NCBI GenBank assembly: GCA_965212195.1
Contig: CBDBUW010000002.1
Span: forward strand, 396,516-460,515
Source: JAJCYK01 sp965212195
GTDB lineage: Bacteria; Bacteroidota; Bacteroidia; Cytophagales; Cyclobacteriaceae
Length of the DNA: 64,000 nt
Direction of reading: 5' to 3'
Shown: piece after piece, positions 35,691-45,044 of the stretch
Layout: each line of letters begins with the position of its first letter
How positions within the stretch are numbered: position 1 is the first letter of the stretch
The notes under the pieces: generated by a model
The model's database searches: none
What the model was told of the DNA's origin: nothing
The model's input: the letters and a program-made list of their open reading frames with translations, nothing else
Position numbers and translations under genes: made by a program

Positions 35691-38432
35691 ATGAGTGCAC
35701 CCCAAAAAAAATTGTTCCTGCTGGATGCCATGGCCTTGATCTATCGGGCCCACTTTGCTTTCAGCAAAACTCCCCGCATTAACTCCAAAGGATTCAACAC
35801 CAGCGCCAGTCTTGGGTTTACCAATTCCATGCTGGAGATCATACAAAAACAAAAGCCCACCCATATTGCAGTGGCTTTCGACACTTTTGCCCCTACCTTT
35901 CGCCATGAGCGCTTTGAGGAATACAAAGCCCAGCGCCAGGCGGTACCGGAAGATATAAAAAGCAACATCCCCTGGGTCAAAAAGATCGTCAGGGGTTTCA
36001 ACATCCCAGTGCTGGAACTGGATGGGTTCGAAGCCGATGACATTATTGGCACCTTCTCCAAGCAGGCCTCACAAGCAGGTTTTGAAGTATTCATGATGAC
36101 CCCTGACAAGGATTTCGCTCAGTTGGTCGGCGAACATGTTTACTTGTACAAGCCTTCGTACATGGGTAATGCTGTGGATATCATGGGAGTGCCTGAGGTG
36201 CTGAAAAAATGGGACATCGAACATGTGGATCAGGTACGGGATATCTTGGGCCTGCAGGGTGATGCCTCCGACAACATCCCGGGCATACCCGGTGTAGGGG
36301 CAAAAACAGCAGTGAAGTATGTTAAACTTTACGGTTCAGTGGAAAATCTAGTGGAACATGTGGATGAGCTCAAGGGAAAACAGAAAGAACTGGTAACTGA
36401 ATTCGGGCCACAAGGAATCCTGAGCAAGGAATTGGCTACCATCAATACCGAGGTGCCTCTGGAATTTGATGAAGAGGAGTTGGCTTATAACGGACCCGAC
36501 CAGGAAGCCCTCAAATCCATTTTCGACGAACTGGAGTTCCGCACCTTGCTAAAGCGGGTAATGGAAGAAAAATCAACAGCTCCTGCCAATACCGGCCAGA
36601 TCTCTTTATTTGATGACCCGCAGGTGGATGATGCACCGCTTCCTGCGGAAAAGGGTCAATTAGATGAGGTCAATGTCAACTACCATCTTATAGACAGTGA
36701 AGAGCTGGTACATAGTCTGGCCAAGCATCTACTTAAGCAGCAAGAATTCAGCTTTTATTCCACAAAGGACGAATCAGGAAAGCTCTTGGGAATGGCATTT
36801 TGCTACCATAACCATGATGCATATTTTGTACCTCTTGGACAAAATTCACAGGAAGCTTTAAATATCTTACGTCCGGTTCTGCAAAATGAACAAATCACCA
36901 AAATCGGTCATGACCTCAAAGAATCCCTATTGGCTTTAAAGATCCTGGGAGGTGAAGTGGCGCCGCCTTATTTCGATACTCTGGTGGCTCATTATCTCAT
37001 GGATCCTGAAACCAGTCACAGTCTGCAGGTTTTAGGGGAAAACATACTCAACTATAAAGCCATGGACCCTGAAGCCCTGATTGGAAGCGGCCGAAATAAG
37101 ATCTCCTGGCAGCAGGTGCCTCAGGATAAATTGACCCTTTATGCAGGAGAGAAGGCCGATGTTATTCTACAATTGAAACAACAGTTGCAACTCCAGGACA
37201 AACTCCTGGATGTTTACCGGGACATTGAACTGCCTCTGATCTCCGTGCTGACCGATATGGAATATGAGGGTATCCGGGTGGACTCTAAGGTATTAGGCGA
37301 CTTGTCGAAGGAGTTGGAAGCAGCCAGCGAGGCCTCTCAAAGGAAGGTGTTTGAACTGGCAGGAGAAGAATTTAACATTGGCTCTCCAAAGCAGTTGGGA
37401 GAGATACTGTTTGAAAAGTTAACCCTAGTTGAAAAGCCCAAAAAGACCCGTACTGGTCAATATGCCACTGGCGAAGAAATTCTCATAAAACTGGCCGATG
37501 AGCATGAAATTGTGCAGCATATCCTTGACTTCAGGGTGTATCAAAAACTAAAGTCTACATATGTAGACGCCTTGCCCCAGTTGATAGATCCTCGTGACGG
37601 TCGCATCCACAGTACTTTTAGTCAGGCTGTTGCCGCCACCGGTCGATTGAGTTCCAACAATCCTAATTTGCAAAATATCCCTATCCGCACCGATAAGGGA
37701 AGAGAGATCCGCAAAGCTTTTATTCCCAGAGACGATGAACATGTATTACTGGCGGCCGATTACAGTCAGATCGAATTACGGATAGCCGCCTCTTTTGCCC
37801 AAGACCAGCATATGATCGCAGCATTTAAGGAAGGCCGGGATATTCACGCTACCACGGCTAGCAAGGTTTTTGGGGTAACATTGGAAGAAGTTGATGCTAA
37901 CATGCGGCGCAAAGCCAAGGCGGTAAACTTCGGTCTGCTCTACGGACAGACTACCTTCGGACTTTCACAGGCACTTAGCGTGCCACGGGCGGAGGCCAAG
38001 GAGATCATGGAAGCCTATTTTCAGGAGTTCTCTGCCATAAAGGAGTATATGGACCGGGTGATTGCCCAAGCCCATGAAGCGGGCTATGTGGAAACCATCA
38101 CCGGACGCCGCAGGTACTTAAGGGATATCAATTCCCGCAACTACACTTTGCGCAGTTATGCGGAGCGCAACGCCATAAACGCGCCCATCCAGGGCAGCGC
38201 TGCGGACATCATAAAAGTAGCCATGATCAATATTCAGAAATGGTTAAAGCAAGAGAACTTAAAATCAAAAATGATCTTGCAAGTGCATGATGAACTGGTT
38301 TTCGATGTGCATAAAGAGGAATTGGATCAAATACAGGAACCCATCAGCAAGATGATGCGTGACGCCCTGCCATTGGATGTCCCGATGGTAATTGATGTGG
38401 GAATTGGTCAGAATTGGCTGGAGGCACACTAA
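35691..38432 (+). CDS. polA: DNA polymerase I, proofreading domain degenerate
   Basis: 913 residues. The 5'-3' exonuclease/FEN domain (residues 1-290) is intact: LLDAMALIYRAHFAF, GFEADDIIGTFS, TPDKDFAQLV, QGDASDNIPGIPGVG. The polymerase motifs A (AADYSQIELRIAAS), B (RRKAKAVNFGLLYGQ) and C (LQVHDELVFDV) are also intact. The 3'-5' exonuclease fold (about 325-500) has lost its catalytic carboxylates: Tyr356, Thr358, Ser412 and Lys488 occupy the places of D355, E357, D424 and D501 of E. coli. It therefore should replicate and repair DNA without proofreading, as Taq polymerase does. Divergent from the DUF4349 gene. Confidence 0.96.
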   Translation: MSAPQKKLFLLDAMALIYRAHFAFSKTPRINSKGFNTSASLGFTNSMLEIIQKQKPTHIAVAFDTFAPTFRHERFEEYKAQRQAVPEDIKSNIPWVKKIVRGFNIPVLELDGFEADDIIGTFSKQASQAGFEVFMMTPDKDFAQLVGEHVYLYKPSYMGNAVDIMGVPEVLKKWDIEHVDQVRDILGLQGDASDNIPGIPGVGAKTAVKYVKLYGSVENLVEHVDELKGKQKELVTEFGPQGILSKELATINTEVPLEFDEEELAYNGPDQEALKSIFDELEFRTLLKRVMEEKSTAPANTGQISLFDDPQVDDAPLPAEKGQLDEVNVNYHLIDSEELVHSLAKHLLKQQEFSFYSTKDESGKLLGMAFCYHNHDAYFVPLGQNSQEALNILRPVLQNEQITKIGHDLKESLLALKILGGEVAPPYFDTLVAHYLMDPETSHSLQVLGENILNYKAMDPEALIGSGRNKISWQQVPQDKLTLYAGEKADVILQLKQQLQLQDKLLDVYRDIELPLISVLTDMEYEGIRVDSKVLGDLSKELEAASEASQRKVFELAGEEFNIGSPKQLGEILFEKLTLVEKPKKTRTGQYATGEEILIKLADEHEIVQHILDFRVYQKLKSTYVDALPQLIDPRDGRIHSTFSQAVAATGRLSSNNPNLQNIPIRTDKGREIRKAFIPRDDEHVLLAADYSQIELRIAASFAQDQHMIAAFKEGRDIHATTASKVFGVTLEEVDANMRRKAKAVNFGLLYGQTTFGLSQALSVPRAEAKEIMEAYFQEFSAIKEYMDRVIAQAHEAGYVETITGRRRYLRDINSRNYTLRSYAERNAINAPIQGSAADIIKVAMINIQKWLKQENLKSKMILQVHDELVFDVHKEELDQIQEPISKMMRDALPLDVPMVIDVGIGQNWLEAH

Positions 38433-38475
38433 ATTAGGAATGGCTATCCTGTAATCTATTCAAGTATTTTCGTCT

Positions 38476-39426
38476 ATGGAAAACGTACCTTCACTACAAG
38501 ATCTTCGAGATGCTCATGAAAGGATCAAGCCTTTCGTTCATCGCACCCCAGTACTCCACAGTGAATTGATAGATCAGGCCGCCGGTACCTATGTATGTTT
38601 TAAATGCGAGAATCTGCAAAAAGTAGGAGCTTTCAAAATGCGGGGGGCTACTAATGCCGTTCTGTGCTTATCGGATGCACAGCGTTCGTCGGGAGTAGCT
38701 ACTCATAGTTCCGGTAACCATGCTCAAGCACTGGCCAAGGCCGCCAAGATAGTGGGCTGTCAAGCCTTCATCGTAATGCCGGAGACTGCTCCCAAGGTGA
38801 AAGTAAACGCAGTGAAGGCCTATGGAGCGGAAATCATATTTTGTGCCCCTACCCTGCAAGCACGAGAAGATACCCTAAAGCAAGTTCAGGAACGCACCGG
38901 AGCGGCTTTCATTCATCCGTTCGATGATTACCGGGTGATCGCCGGGCAAGCCACCGCTGCCCTGGAATTTATGGAGGAGGTCAATGATCTGGATATTTTT
39001 ATGACACCGGTAGGCGGAGGAGGCCTGCTGGCCGGCACTGCCCTGGCTGTGCACTATCTGCAACCCCAATCTCAAGTGATGGCGGGAGAGCCCTCAGGAG
39101 CGGATGACGCCTACAGGTCGTTGCAAACAGGGGAGATCCAGCCCTCGGTAAATCCCATAACCATTGCCGACGGCCTGTTGACATCCCTGAGCACCAAAAC
39201 CTTTGGCATTATTGAGCAGTACGTTTCCCGGATCATCACGGTGGATGACCAAGAAATAAAGCAGGCTATGCGCCTGCTTTGGGAAAGAATGAAAATTGTG
39301 GTGGAGCCATCCGGAGCGGTACCATTGGCCGCGGTACTGCAACAACCGCAACTATTTGCCGGAAAGTCAGTAGGAATTATCGTTTCCGGGGGAAATGTGG
39401 ACCTGGATCAGTTTTCATTTCGGTAA
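38476..39426 (+). CDS. Threonine/serine dehydratase or serine racemase, fold type II PLP enzyme
   Basis: 316 residues. The PLP lysine is in VGAFKMRGA, the phosphate cup is GGGGLLAG, and SSGNHAQALA is the substrate loop. There is no C-terminal ACT regulatory domain, so it matches catabolic TdcB-type dehydratases or serine racemases rather than biosynthetic IlvA. It converts threonine or serine to 2-oxoacid and ammonia, or racemises serine. Follows polA by 43 bases. The last 50 bases overlap, antisense, the DoxX-family gene. Confidence 0.88.
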   Translation: MENVPSLQDLRDAHERIKPFVHRTPVLHSELIDQAAGTYVCFKCENLQKVGAFKMRGATNAVLCLSDAQRSSGVATHSSGNHAQALAKAAKIVGCQAFIVMPETAPKVKVNAVKAYGAEIIFCAPTLQAREDTLKQVQERTGAAFIHPFDDYRVIAGQATAALEFMEEVNDLDIFMTPVGGGGLLAGTALAVHYLQPQSQVMAGEPSGADDAYRSLQTGEIQPSVNPITIADGLLTSLSTKTFGIIEQYVSRIITVDDQEIKQAMRLLWERMKIVVEPSGAVPLAAVLQQPQLFAGKSVGIIVSGGNVDLDQFSFR

Positions 39427-39856
39427 GCACCAACAACTGCCGGGGCTCCGGATAAAGTTTAATCAAGGCACTGATGATGATCAGGTTTTTGATGATATAC
39501 TGACCTACTAGAGTCACGGCAAAAGGTGCCTCCACAAAGAACACTTCTGGCATCAGGAATATGGGGGTAAAGGTGAAAGCCATGTGAACCAAAGCCACTA
39601 TTACCGTCCACCGTCGCAGCACATTCGTTAGCAGGAATATGCCGATAGCGGTTTCCCCAATGCCCAGGAGCATACAACAAAGTTGCTCCGGGATCAGCTG
39701 AAAGGTCAACATTTGTATGGTATCGGAAGCCAGCGTTTCAGCGGGACTTAAATCCTCCACAAATTTTAAGGCCCCGAACCATAGATAGATCATACCGATA
39801 CTCATTCTAAGCATAACCTGTGAATTACCCATTAGAATTTTCTTTAGTTTAATCAT
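39377..39856 (-). CDS. DoxX-family membrane protein
   Basis: 159 residues, four hydrophobic segments (MLRMSIGMIYLWFGALKF, LCCMLLGIGETAIGIFLL and two more). The first, with WFGALKF, is the DoxX signature; GIGETAIG is the second-helix glycine motif. DoxX-like proteins sit in the inner membrane and are linked to quinone or thiol redox chemistry. It begins 11 bases after the di-heme peroxidase gene and its hydrophilic tail is encoded opposite the dehydratase C-terminus. Confidence 0.8.
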   Translation of the reverse strand: MIKLKKILMGNSQVMLRMSIGMIYLWFGALKFVEDLSPAETLASDTIQMLTFQLIPEQLCCMLLGIGETAIGIFLLTNVLRRWTVIVALVHMAFTFTPIFLMPEVFFVEAPFAVTLVGQYIIKNLIIISALIKLYPEPRQLLVLTEMKTDPGPHFPRKR

Positions 39857-39867
39857 TGTTCAGAGAT

Positions 39868-41229
39868 TTAATAGTTAGTTCTGGATGCCTGTCCTAAAGT
39901 ATTCTCCACTGGCAAACCACTGGGGACTTGAAGGGGTATCCAGGAATTTAATTCCAATGCGCTGCTGTCGGTCAACGCATACATAAATGCCATAAGATCA
40001 TCGAATTCGGGCGCTGTAAGATGCTTAGGATCTGCCACCCTGGGATCAAGATTGGAGAGCAGTTTCTTCCTTACCTGAGGATCGTCCTTGTAGGTAGTCT
40101 GCAACTCCTGTGGAAGACGGGTAACATCAAATTCCACTAGTGAATTTGTGGGGTCCAGGTGATGTTTAACAGCATCCTCAAGTCGGTCGTAAGCTCCGTT
40201 GTGCATCCATGGTCCAGTCAGAGCTACGTTCCTCAATGGAGGAGTACGGAAAGCAAAGCGATCTCCATCAGCGCCGGTTTCTGCAAATCGTCCGGCATCC
40301 AAGGGGGCCGCTCTGTCTTTACCAGGACCAAATTGCGGGACCCCTATGTTGTGGAATTGCTGATCTGTTAGCAGGTTTCCGCTATGACAGGAACCACAGT
40401 CAGCTTTGCCAAAGAATAATAGGGCTCCTCTCTTAGCTGCCGCAGTCAAAGCTCCTTGTCGCCCTCCAAGGTATTGATCCCAAGGGCTGTCCACAAATGT
40501 GAAAGCCGCTATTTCAAATGCGGCAATAGCATTAGCAGCATGCTGGAAGCCCAATTGATCTTGACTTTTCGTGGGATAAGCGGCTTTAAACAGGTCCTGG
40601 TATTTCTCATATTTCAAAATACGTTGCATCAAGGCAAACCAGATAGATTGAGGCATGGCATTGCTGATCAACGCCAATTCGTTTTCCTCGCCATAAAGGT
40701 CTTTATCCCCTATCTCTCCCCTCATCTCGTCCCTGGAGGTCACGGGAAACATCGCTTGTACCGCCAGTATATTTTCCAACCCATCTGGTAATTTTTCATC
40801 AGCGGGTGACGAAAATCCGTTTCCGGTGGTGGCTACACGCCCATCCCAAAACATAGAATGCCACTCTGTAGAACCGCGATTAAATATTTCAGGTGAGTTT
40901 CTGGGAATACGATCCCGGCCTTCACCCATTTCACGAAACTCTCCCAAACCGTTTCCGCCTACACCGATAGCCAGTGCCAGGTTGTCTCCGGATTTCAATC
41001 CCGGATGATGACAGGTAGCACAGGAAAGATCCTTATTGCCGCTTAACAGCTTGTCGAAGAATAGCATTCGGCCCAGTGCCACTTTTGCGGAATCCGCAGT
41101 AATATCATTTTTGTAGCTGGTAAGATTTTTCTCTTTGACCAACTTGGACAGTATGGTATCGGGATCCAGGGTAGTAAATGCCACCGATGTCAAAAAGGCC
41201 AGGAAAACCAGAAGTGTGAGCTTTCTCAT
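39868..41229 (-). CDS. Di-heme cytochrome-c peroxidase/MauG-family protein
   Basis: 453 residues with a signal peptide (cleavage near VAFTT). Two heme-c motifs CxxCH: Cys70/Cys73/His74 (LSCATCHHPG) and Cys278/Cys281/His282 (ADCGSCHSGN), typical of CcpA/MauG. The remaining sequence (RNSPEIFNRGS, FWDGRV, FRTPPLRNVALTGPWMHNG) is conserved in the family. It reduces peroxide or oxidises protein residues in the periplasm. Operon with the secreted protein upstream and DoxX downstream; a hairpin sits just ahead of it. Confidence 0.93.
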   Translation of the reverse strand: MRKLTLLVFLAFLTSVAFTTLDPDTILSKLVKEKNLTSYKNDITADSAKVALGRMLFFDKLLSGNKDLSCATCHHPGLKSGDNLALAIGVGGNGLGEFREMGEGRDRIPRNSPEIFNRGSTEWHSMFWDGRVATTGNGFSSPADEKLPDGLENILAVQAMFPVTSRDEMRGEIGDKDLYGEENELALISNAMPQSIWFALMQRILKYEKYQDLFKAAYPTKSQDQLGFQHAANAIAAFEIAAFTFVDSPWDQYLGGRQGALTAAAKRGALLFFGKADCGSCHSGNLLTDQQFHNIGVPQFGPGKDRAAPLDAGRFAETGADGDRFAFRTPPLRNVALTGPWMHNGAYDRLEDAVKHHLDPTNSLVEFDVTRLPQELQTTYKDDPQVRKKLLSNLDPRVADPKHLTAPEFDDLMAFMYALTDSSALELNSWIPLQVPSGLPVENTLGQASRTNY

Positions 41230-41258
41230 GATGGTGTTGGTTTATGCAGGTTTAATAA

Positions 41259-41280
41259 GGGCGGGCCACTAAGCCCGCCC
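41259..41280. other. GC-rich hairpin between secreted-protein gene and peroxidase gene
   Basis: GGGCGGGC (41259-41266) pairs with GCCCGCCC (41273-41280) around a six-base loop. It lies in the 66-base gap between two minus-strand genes. On the minus strand the next bases are TTATTAAAC rather than a T run, so it may attenuate transcription or protect an mRNA end rather than terminate fully. Confidence 0.6.
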
Positions 41281-41295
41281 ATAATTTAGTTTCAA

Positions 41296-42006
41296 TTAGT
41301 CTGCTTCAGGCAGTATGGCAAACAGTTGTACATGTGTTAATGAACCAAAATCACCGGGGACAGGTCCATAGGTTTTACCGTCGCTGTGCAAGGCAATAGC
41401 CATTCCGGCCATCAACTGATCATCTGATAGCTGCAGGCAACGCTCAAATTTTACGTTGACAGAAGCATTTCCCTGGGCATCAGTGGTAAATACGGATTGA
41501 TGTCCGTCCCGGTCTCCCAGGGGTAAGTCTAAAGTCCCATTAAAGGGTACCGTGGGAGGTGCAGCCATAAAGAAATGCCACATGGTGTAAGTAGCATTTG
41601 GCACTAAATGGGTAAACTCCGCCTGGAACGTACCCCAACCTTCCTCACATCGGTAAGTACCGGTACCGGCAGCTTTCAACCACTCTCCCAAGGTCATACC
41701 AAAAGATTCACCTTTTTGGTAAGGTCCAGCTAGATTTTGATCAAAAGGGTCATGATGGATAGGCTCTTTGGTCTTGTAAATAGGCGCATCCAAATACTTG
41801 TCCCTTTCAGTGGGTAGAACCCTGTATACCTTTCCCGATCCGGGAACTTTCTCCACGTAGACATCTTGTTCGATCAAGCCTGCTTTGAGATGATCCACAA
41901 AAGTAAGTTTAATAGCACCATCAGTAGGGTCATTACTGATAGTGAATGAGGCCAGCATGAAACTGCATACGGCCAATAAAGTGATTGCAACAATTGACTT
42001 TTTCAT
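41296..42006 (-). CDS. Secreted protein of unknown function
   Basis: 236 residues with a signal peptide (cleavage near LASFT). I do not recognise the family. Features: a segment GESFGMTLGEWLKAAGTGTYRCEEGWG and a beta-rich second half with THLVPNATYTMWHFFMAAPP and NVKFERCLQLSDDQLMAGMAIALHSDG cores, reminiscent of CHRD- or superoxide-dismutase-like beta domains in general shape only. The two cysteines (RCEEG and ERCLQ) may be disulfide-bonded. It is probably co-transcribed with the di-heme peroxidase and could be its partner. Confidence 0.6.
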   Translation of the reverse strand: MKKSIVAITLLAVCSFMLASFTISNDPTDGAIKLTFVDHLKAGLIEQDVYVEKVPGSGKVYRVLPTERDKYLDAPIYKTKEPIHHDPFDQNLAGPYQKGESFGMTLGEWLKAAGTGTYRCEEGWGTFQAEFTHLVPNATYTMWHFFMAAPPTVPFNGTLDLPLGDRDGHQSVFTTDAQGNASVNVKFERCLQLSDDQLMAGMAIALHSDGKTYGPVPGDFGSLTHVQLFAILPEAD

Positions 42007-42091
42007 TTCTCGATTTTATTTGTTTTAGTGATGTTGAATTTGGCCCTTTATAGCAGGAGAAATGCAATTATTACCGAGCACCTAAAAAAAG

Positions 42092-42125
42092 TCAAAAAAA
42101 AAGCATGTCCTGGAGAGGACATGCT
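42092..42125 (-). terminator. Intrinsic terminator of the M1 peptidase transcript
   Basis: On the minus strand, AGCATGTCCT and AGGACATGCT pair around a four-base loop and are followed by a run of at least eight T residues (plus-strand As at 42094-42102). It is 23 bases past the stop of the M1 peptidase gene. Confidence 0.9.
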
Positions 42126-42147
42126 CTATAAATTCAATAGAGATGAT

Positions 42148-44370
42148 CTATCGTCCTTGCTTTTCCTTAAACTGATCAAACTTTGATTTGATCTCTTTTC
42201 TAGGAAAGTGATTGTTCTCAGCTTCCACATCCGCTGTTTGTGCATCAGGATCCAAACGGATATTGACTACTTCCTTTTCTTTTACAAACACCTTGGTAGC
42301 CACATTTTCATTCTTTCGCCAAATTTCCGCAGGAATTTTCTCAATTTCACTGGTGCCATCTGTATAAGTAAATTCCACTATTATAGGCATTACCAAACCA
42401 CCGTCGTTGGTAAAGGTAACCTCATAGAAGTTTTTGTCCTCGTGACGGGTTATGATGTCCTGGTCGTCTACCCGGGCCATAAATTCCCGGTAAGACTGGT
42501 TACCGGTAGGGATAACCGTAAATTCCTGGAAACCATCCTGGAAGCTACCGGCTTTCTTTTCCTGACTACTACCAGACTCGATTTTTTGCTTTTTATTACT
42601 TAACTGTCGTTCGGGTTCCCCTTCAGGAAGTTTCATGCGGTACCATTTTACCTTATCCACACCAATGTCCACGTGATCGTTGCTATAGAACCAACCCCGC
42701 CAAAACCAATCAAGATCAACCGCTGAAGCGTCTTCCATGGTGCGGAAGAAATCGGCTGGAGTGGGATGCTTAAAAGCCCACCTCTGCGCATATTGTTTAA
42801 AAGCATAATCAAAAAGCTCAGGACCCATAACCGTTTCTCTCAGAATGGTCATTGCCGAGGCAGGTTTGGCATAGGCATTATTGCCGAATTGCAGTATTTG
42901 CTCGGAATTGGTCATAATTGGCCGGATCAAGCTTTTATCCCCTTTCATATAGGGCACAATACTGGCCGCGGTTCCTCTTCTGCTGGGGAAATTCTCATAC
43001 TGTTCAACCTGGGTGCGATACTGCACGAAAGTATTAAGACCCTCATCCATCCAGGTCCATTGCCGCTCGTCCGAGTTTATGATCATGGGAAAAAAGTTAT
43101 GTCCCACCTCGTGGATGATCACACTGATCATGCCGTATTTGGTACGGTCGCTAAAGCTTCCGTCTTCATTAGGCCGACCAAAGTTGAAGCAGATCATAGG
43201 GTATTCCATACCTATACTGGCGGCGTGAACGGATATAGCCACGGGATAGGGGTAATCGATGGTATACTTCGAATAGGTAATCAAGGTATTGACCACTGCC
43301 TCTGTGCTATGTTTTTCCCACAGTGGATTCCCTTCTTTGGGATAGTACGACATGGCTAGGGGTCTTTTATCACCCACCTGCACACCCTGGGCGTCCCATA
43401 TGAACTTACGACTGGTTGCAAAGGCAAAATCCCGGACATTATCGGCTTTGAATTCCCAGGTTTTGGTCTTATTCCTTACCGGGTTTTGTTCCTTAGCTAT
43501 TGCTTCGTCTTGGGTTACAATGATTACCGGGGAAGAAGCCGCTCTGGATCGTTCCAGGCGTTGTTGCTGATCTTTAGTAAGAACCTTGGAGGCATTTTGC
43601 AACTCGCCAGTTGCCGCAACTACGTGGTCGGCTGGAACTGTAATGGCCACATTATAGTCACCAAAGGGTAATGCAAACTCACCTCTGCCCAGAAATTGCT
43701 TGTTTTGCCATCCATTAACATCATCGTAGACCGCCATCCTGGGAAACCACTGGGCAATGGTATAGAGATAATTGCCGTCTTTAGGAAAATACTCATGTCC
43801 ACCGCGACCACCCACCAGCATGCGATCATTGATATTGTAACTCCAGTCGATACGGAAACTAAAGGACTCGCCCCTATTCAGTGTCATGGGCAGCTCCACC
43901 CGCATCATGGTTTTATTGATATAATAGGACAACTCTTCTCCCTGGACATTCAGCACTTTATGGATCTTAAAACCACCTTCATATCCGTAATCGCGGGAAA
44001 GACTCATCAACGATTTGGCGGAGATACTGTCCCGAACCTCATTAGTAGTAGACTTATAGGTATCGGAATCAGCGGCACGCATGTTCTGATCCAGCTGCAC
44101 CCATAGATACCCCAGTGGATCAGGGGAGTTATTGGTATAAGTAATGACCTCCGAGCCTTTTATGCTCTGAGTGAGATCATCCAAAGTAACTTCAATGTCG
44201 TAGTCGGCCTTTTGCTGCCAATACTGCGGACCTGGGGCTCCTGATGCTGAACGGTAGCTGTTGGGAGTAGGCAGCATCGTACCTAATTGTTCAAATTTTT
44301 GCTGGTAGTCCTGAGCCATGGCTATGTTCCCGCACCATATGGCCAATGTCCATAATATTATCCTTTTCAT
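42148..44370 (-). CDS. Exported M1-family metallopeptidase
   Basis: 740 residues with signal peptide (MKRIILWTLAIWCGNIAMAQ). The gluzincin zinc site is HEVGHN followed by WTWMDEGLN, giving two His and a Glu. The N-terminal beta domain (YDIEVTLDDLTQSIKGSE core) and the catalytic domain are complete; the C-terminal 130 residues are Lys/Glu-rich and low complexity before a basic end. The exopeptidase motif GAMEN is not present in its standard form; a nearby SIGMEYPMI may replace it. Located in the periplasm or on the surface. HupE/UreJ gene lies 25 bases upstream on the same strand. Confidence 0.88.
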   Translation of the reverse strand: MKRIILWTLAIWCGNIAMAQDYQQKFEQLGTMLPTPNSYRSASGAPGPQYWQQKADYDIEVTLDDLTQSIKGSEVITYTNNSPDPLGYLWVQLDQNMRAADSDTYKSTTNEVRDSISAKSLMSLSRDYGYEGGFKIHKVLNVQGEELSYYINKTMMRVELPMTLNRGESFSFRIDWSYNINDRMLVGGRGGHEYFPKDGNYLYTIAQWFPRMAVYDDVNGWQNKQFLGRGEFALPFGDYNVAITVPADHVVAATGELQNASKVLTKDQQQRLERSRAASSPVIIVTQDEAIAKEQNPVRNKTKTWEFKADNVRDFAFATSRKFIWDAQGVQVGDKRPLAMSYYPKEGNPLWEKHSTEAVVNTLITYSKYTIDYPYPVAISVHAASIGMEYPMICFNFGRPNEDGSFSDRTKYGMISVIIHEVGHNFFPMIINSDERQWTWMDEGLNTFVQYRTQVEQYENFPSRRGTAASIVPYMKGDKSLIRPIMTNSEQILQFGNNAYAKPASAMTILRETVMGPELFDYAFKQYAQRWAFKHPTPADFFRTMEDASAVDLDWFWRGWFYSNDHVDIGVDKVKWYRMKLPEGEPERQLSNKKQKIESGSSQEKKAGSFQDGFQEFTVIPTGNQSYREFMARVDDQDIITRHEDKNFYEVTFTNDGGLVMPIIVEFTYTDGTSEIEKIPAEIWRKNENVATKVFVKEKEVVNIRLDPDAQTADVEAENNHFPRKEIKSKFDQFKEKQGR

Positions 44371-44395
44371 TTTCGTCTGTGAATGCTTTTGATCG

Positions 44396-44965
44396 TTAAT
44401 TAATAATCAGCCCCAGGGCTATCCCTATTACTATAGAAGAAACAATTAAGTTCCAGTTCTTTTGCTTTACTCCCAAAACCGTCACCGTAATAAAAGAGAA
44501 CAGCAAAAAAAGTGCAACAATTATTATTTGACCTACCTCTAATCCGAGATTAAAGGCAAATAATTGCTTTACAATGGAGGTGTCTTTGCCCAGTAAGCTT
44601 CTTAAGTATTGAGAAAATCCCAACCCATGGATCAGTCCGAAGAACAACGCGAAAAGGTAATTGCTCTGCACGTTTCGGCGATTACCGGTGGTCTTCTTAA
44701 ACAAATTGCTGAATGCAGTGATGATGATGGTTAGAGGTATGAGCAGTTCAATTAAGTCCTGATCGACTTTAATAATGTTGAAAGTGGCCAAAGCAAGGGT
44801 TATGGAATGACCCACGGTAAATGCCGTTACCAGAATTAATACTTTTGTCCAGTCCTTTACCAGGTATACCGCTGTAAGGGCAACTACGAACAGGATGTGG
44901 TCGTAACCGTTAAAATCCAAGATGTGCTCCAGACCCAGTCTCAGGTAAAGATAAAATTCATTCAT
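44396..44965 (-). CDS. HupE/UreJ-family membrane protein
   Basis: 189 residues, about six hydrophobic segments. The conserved LEHILDFNGYDHILFV and TAFTVGHSITLALA and FGLIHGLGFS segments carry the histidines characteristic of the HupE/UreJ group, whose members are thought to move nickel or cobalt across the inner membrane. No hydrogenase or urease is visible. In Bacteroidota this shorter version is frequently found by M1 peptidase and DUF6702 genes, as here. Confidence 0.85.
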   Translation of the reverse strand: MNEFYLYLRLGLEHILDFNGYDHILFVVALTAVYLVKDWTKVLILVTAFTVGHSITLALATFNIIKVDQDLIELLIPLTIIITAFSNLFKKTTGNRRNVQSNYLFALFFGLIHGLGFSQYLRSLLGKDTSIVKQLFAFNLGLEVGQIIIVALFLLFSFITVTVLGVKQKNWNLIVSSIVIGIALGLIIN

Positions 44966-44988
44966 CCACTATATTATTGGTACAAATC

Positions 44989-45022
44989 TTGAGACAATTT
45001 GCAATAATAATGTATAATTTTG
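44989..45022 (+). promoter_or_regulatory. Candidate promoter of the DUF6702 gene
   Basis: TTG (44989-44991) and TAATTTTG (45015-45022), an exact TAnnTTTG -7 box, are 23 bases apart, at the long end of the known range. The coding start is 22 bases after the -7 box. Confidence 0.45.
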
Positions 45023-45044
45023 AAAATCAGCTCCTCAAATAACA

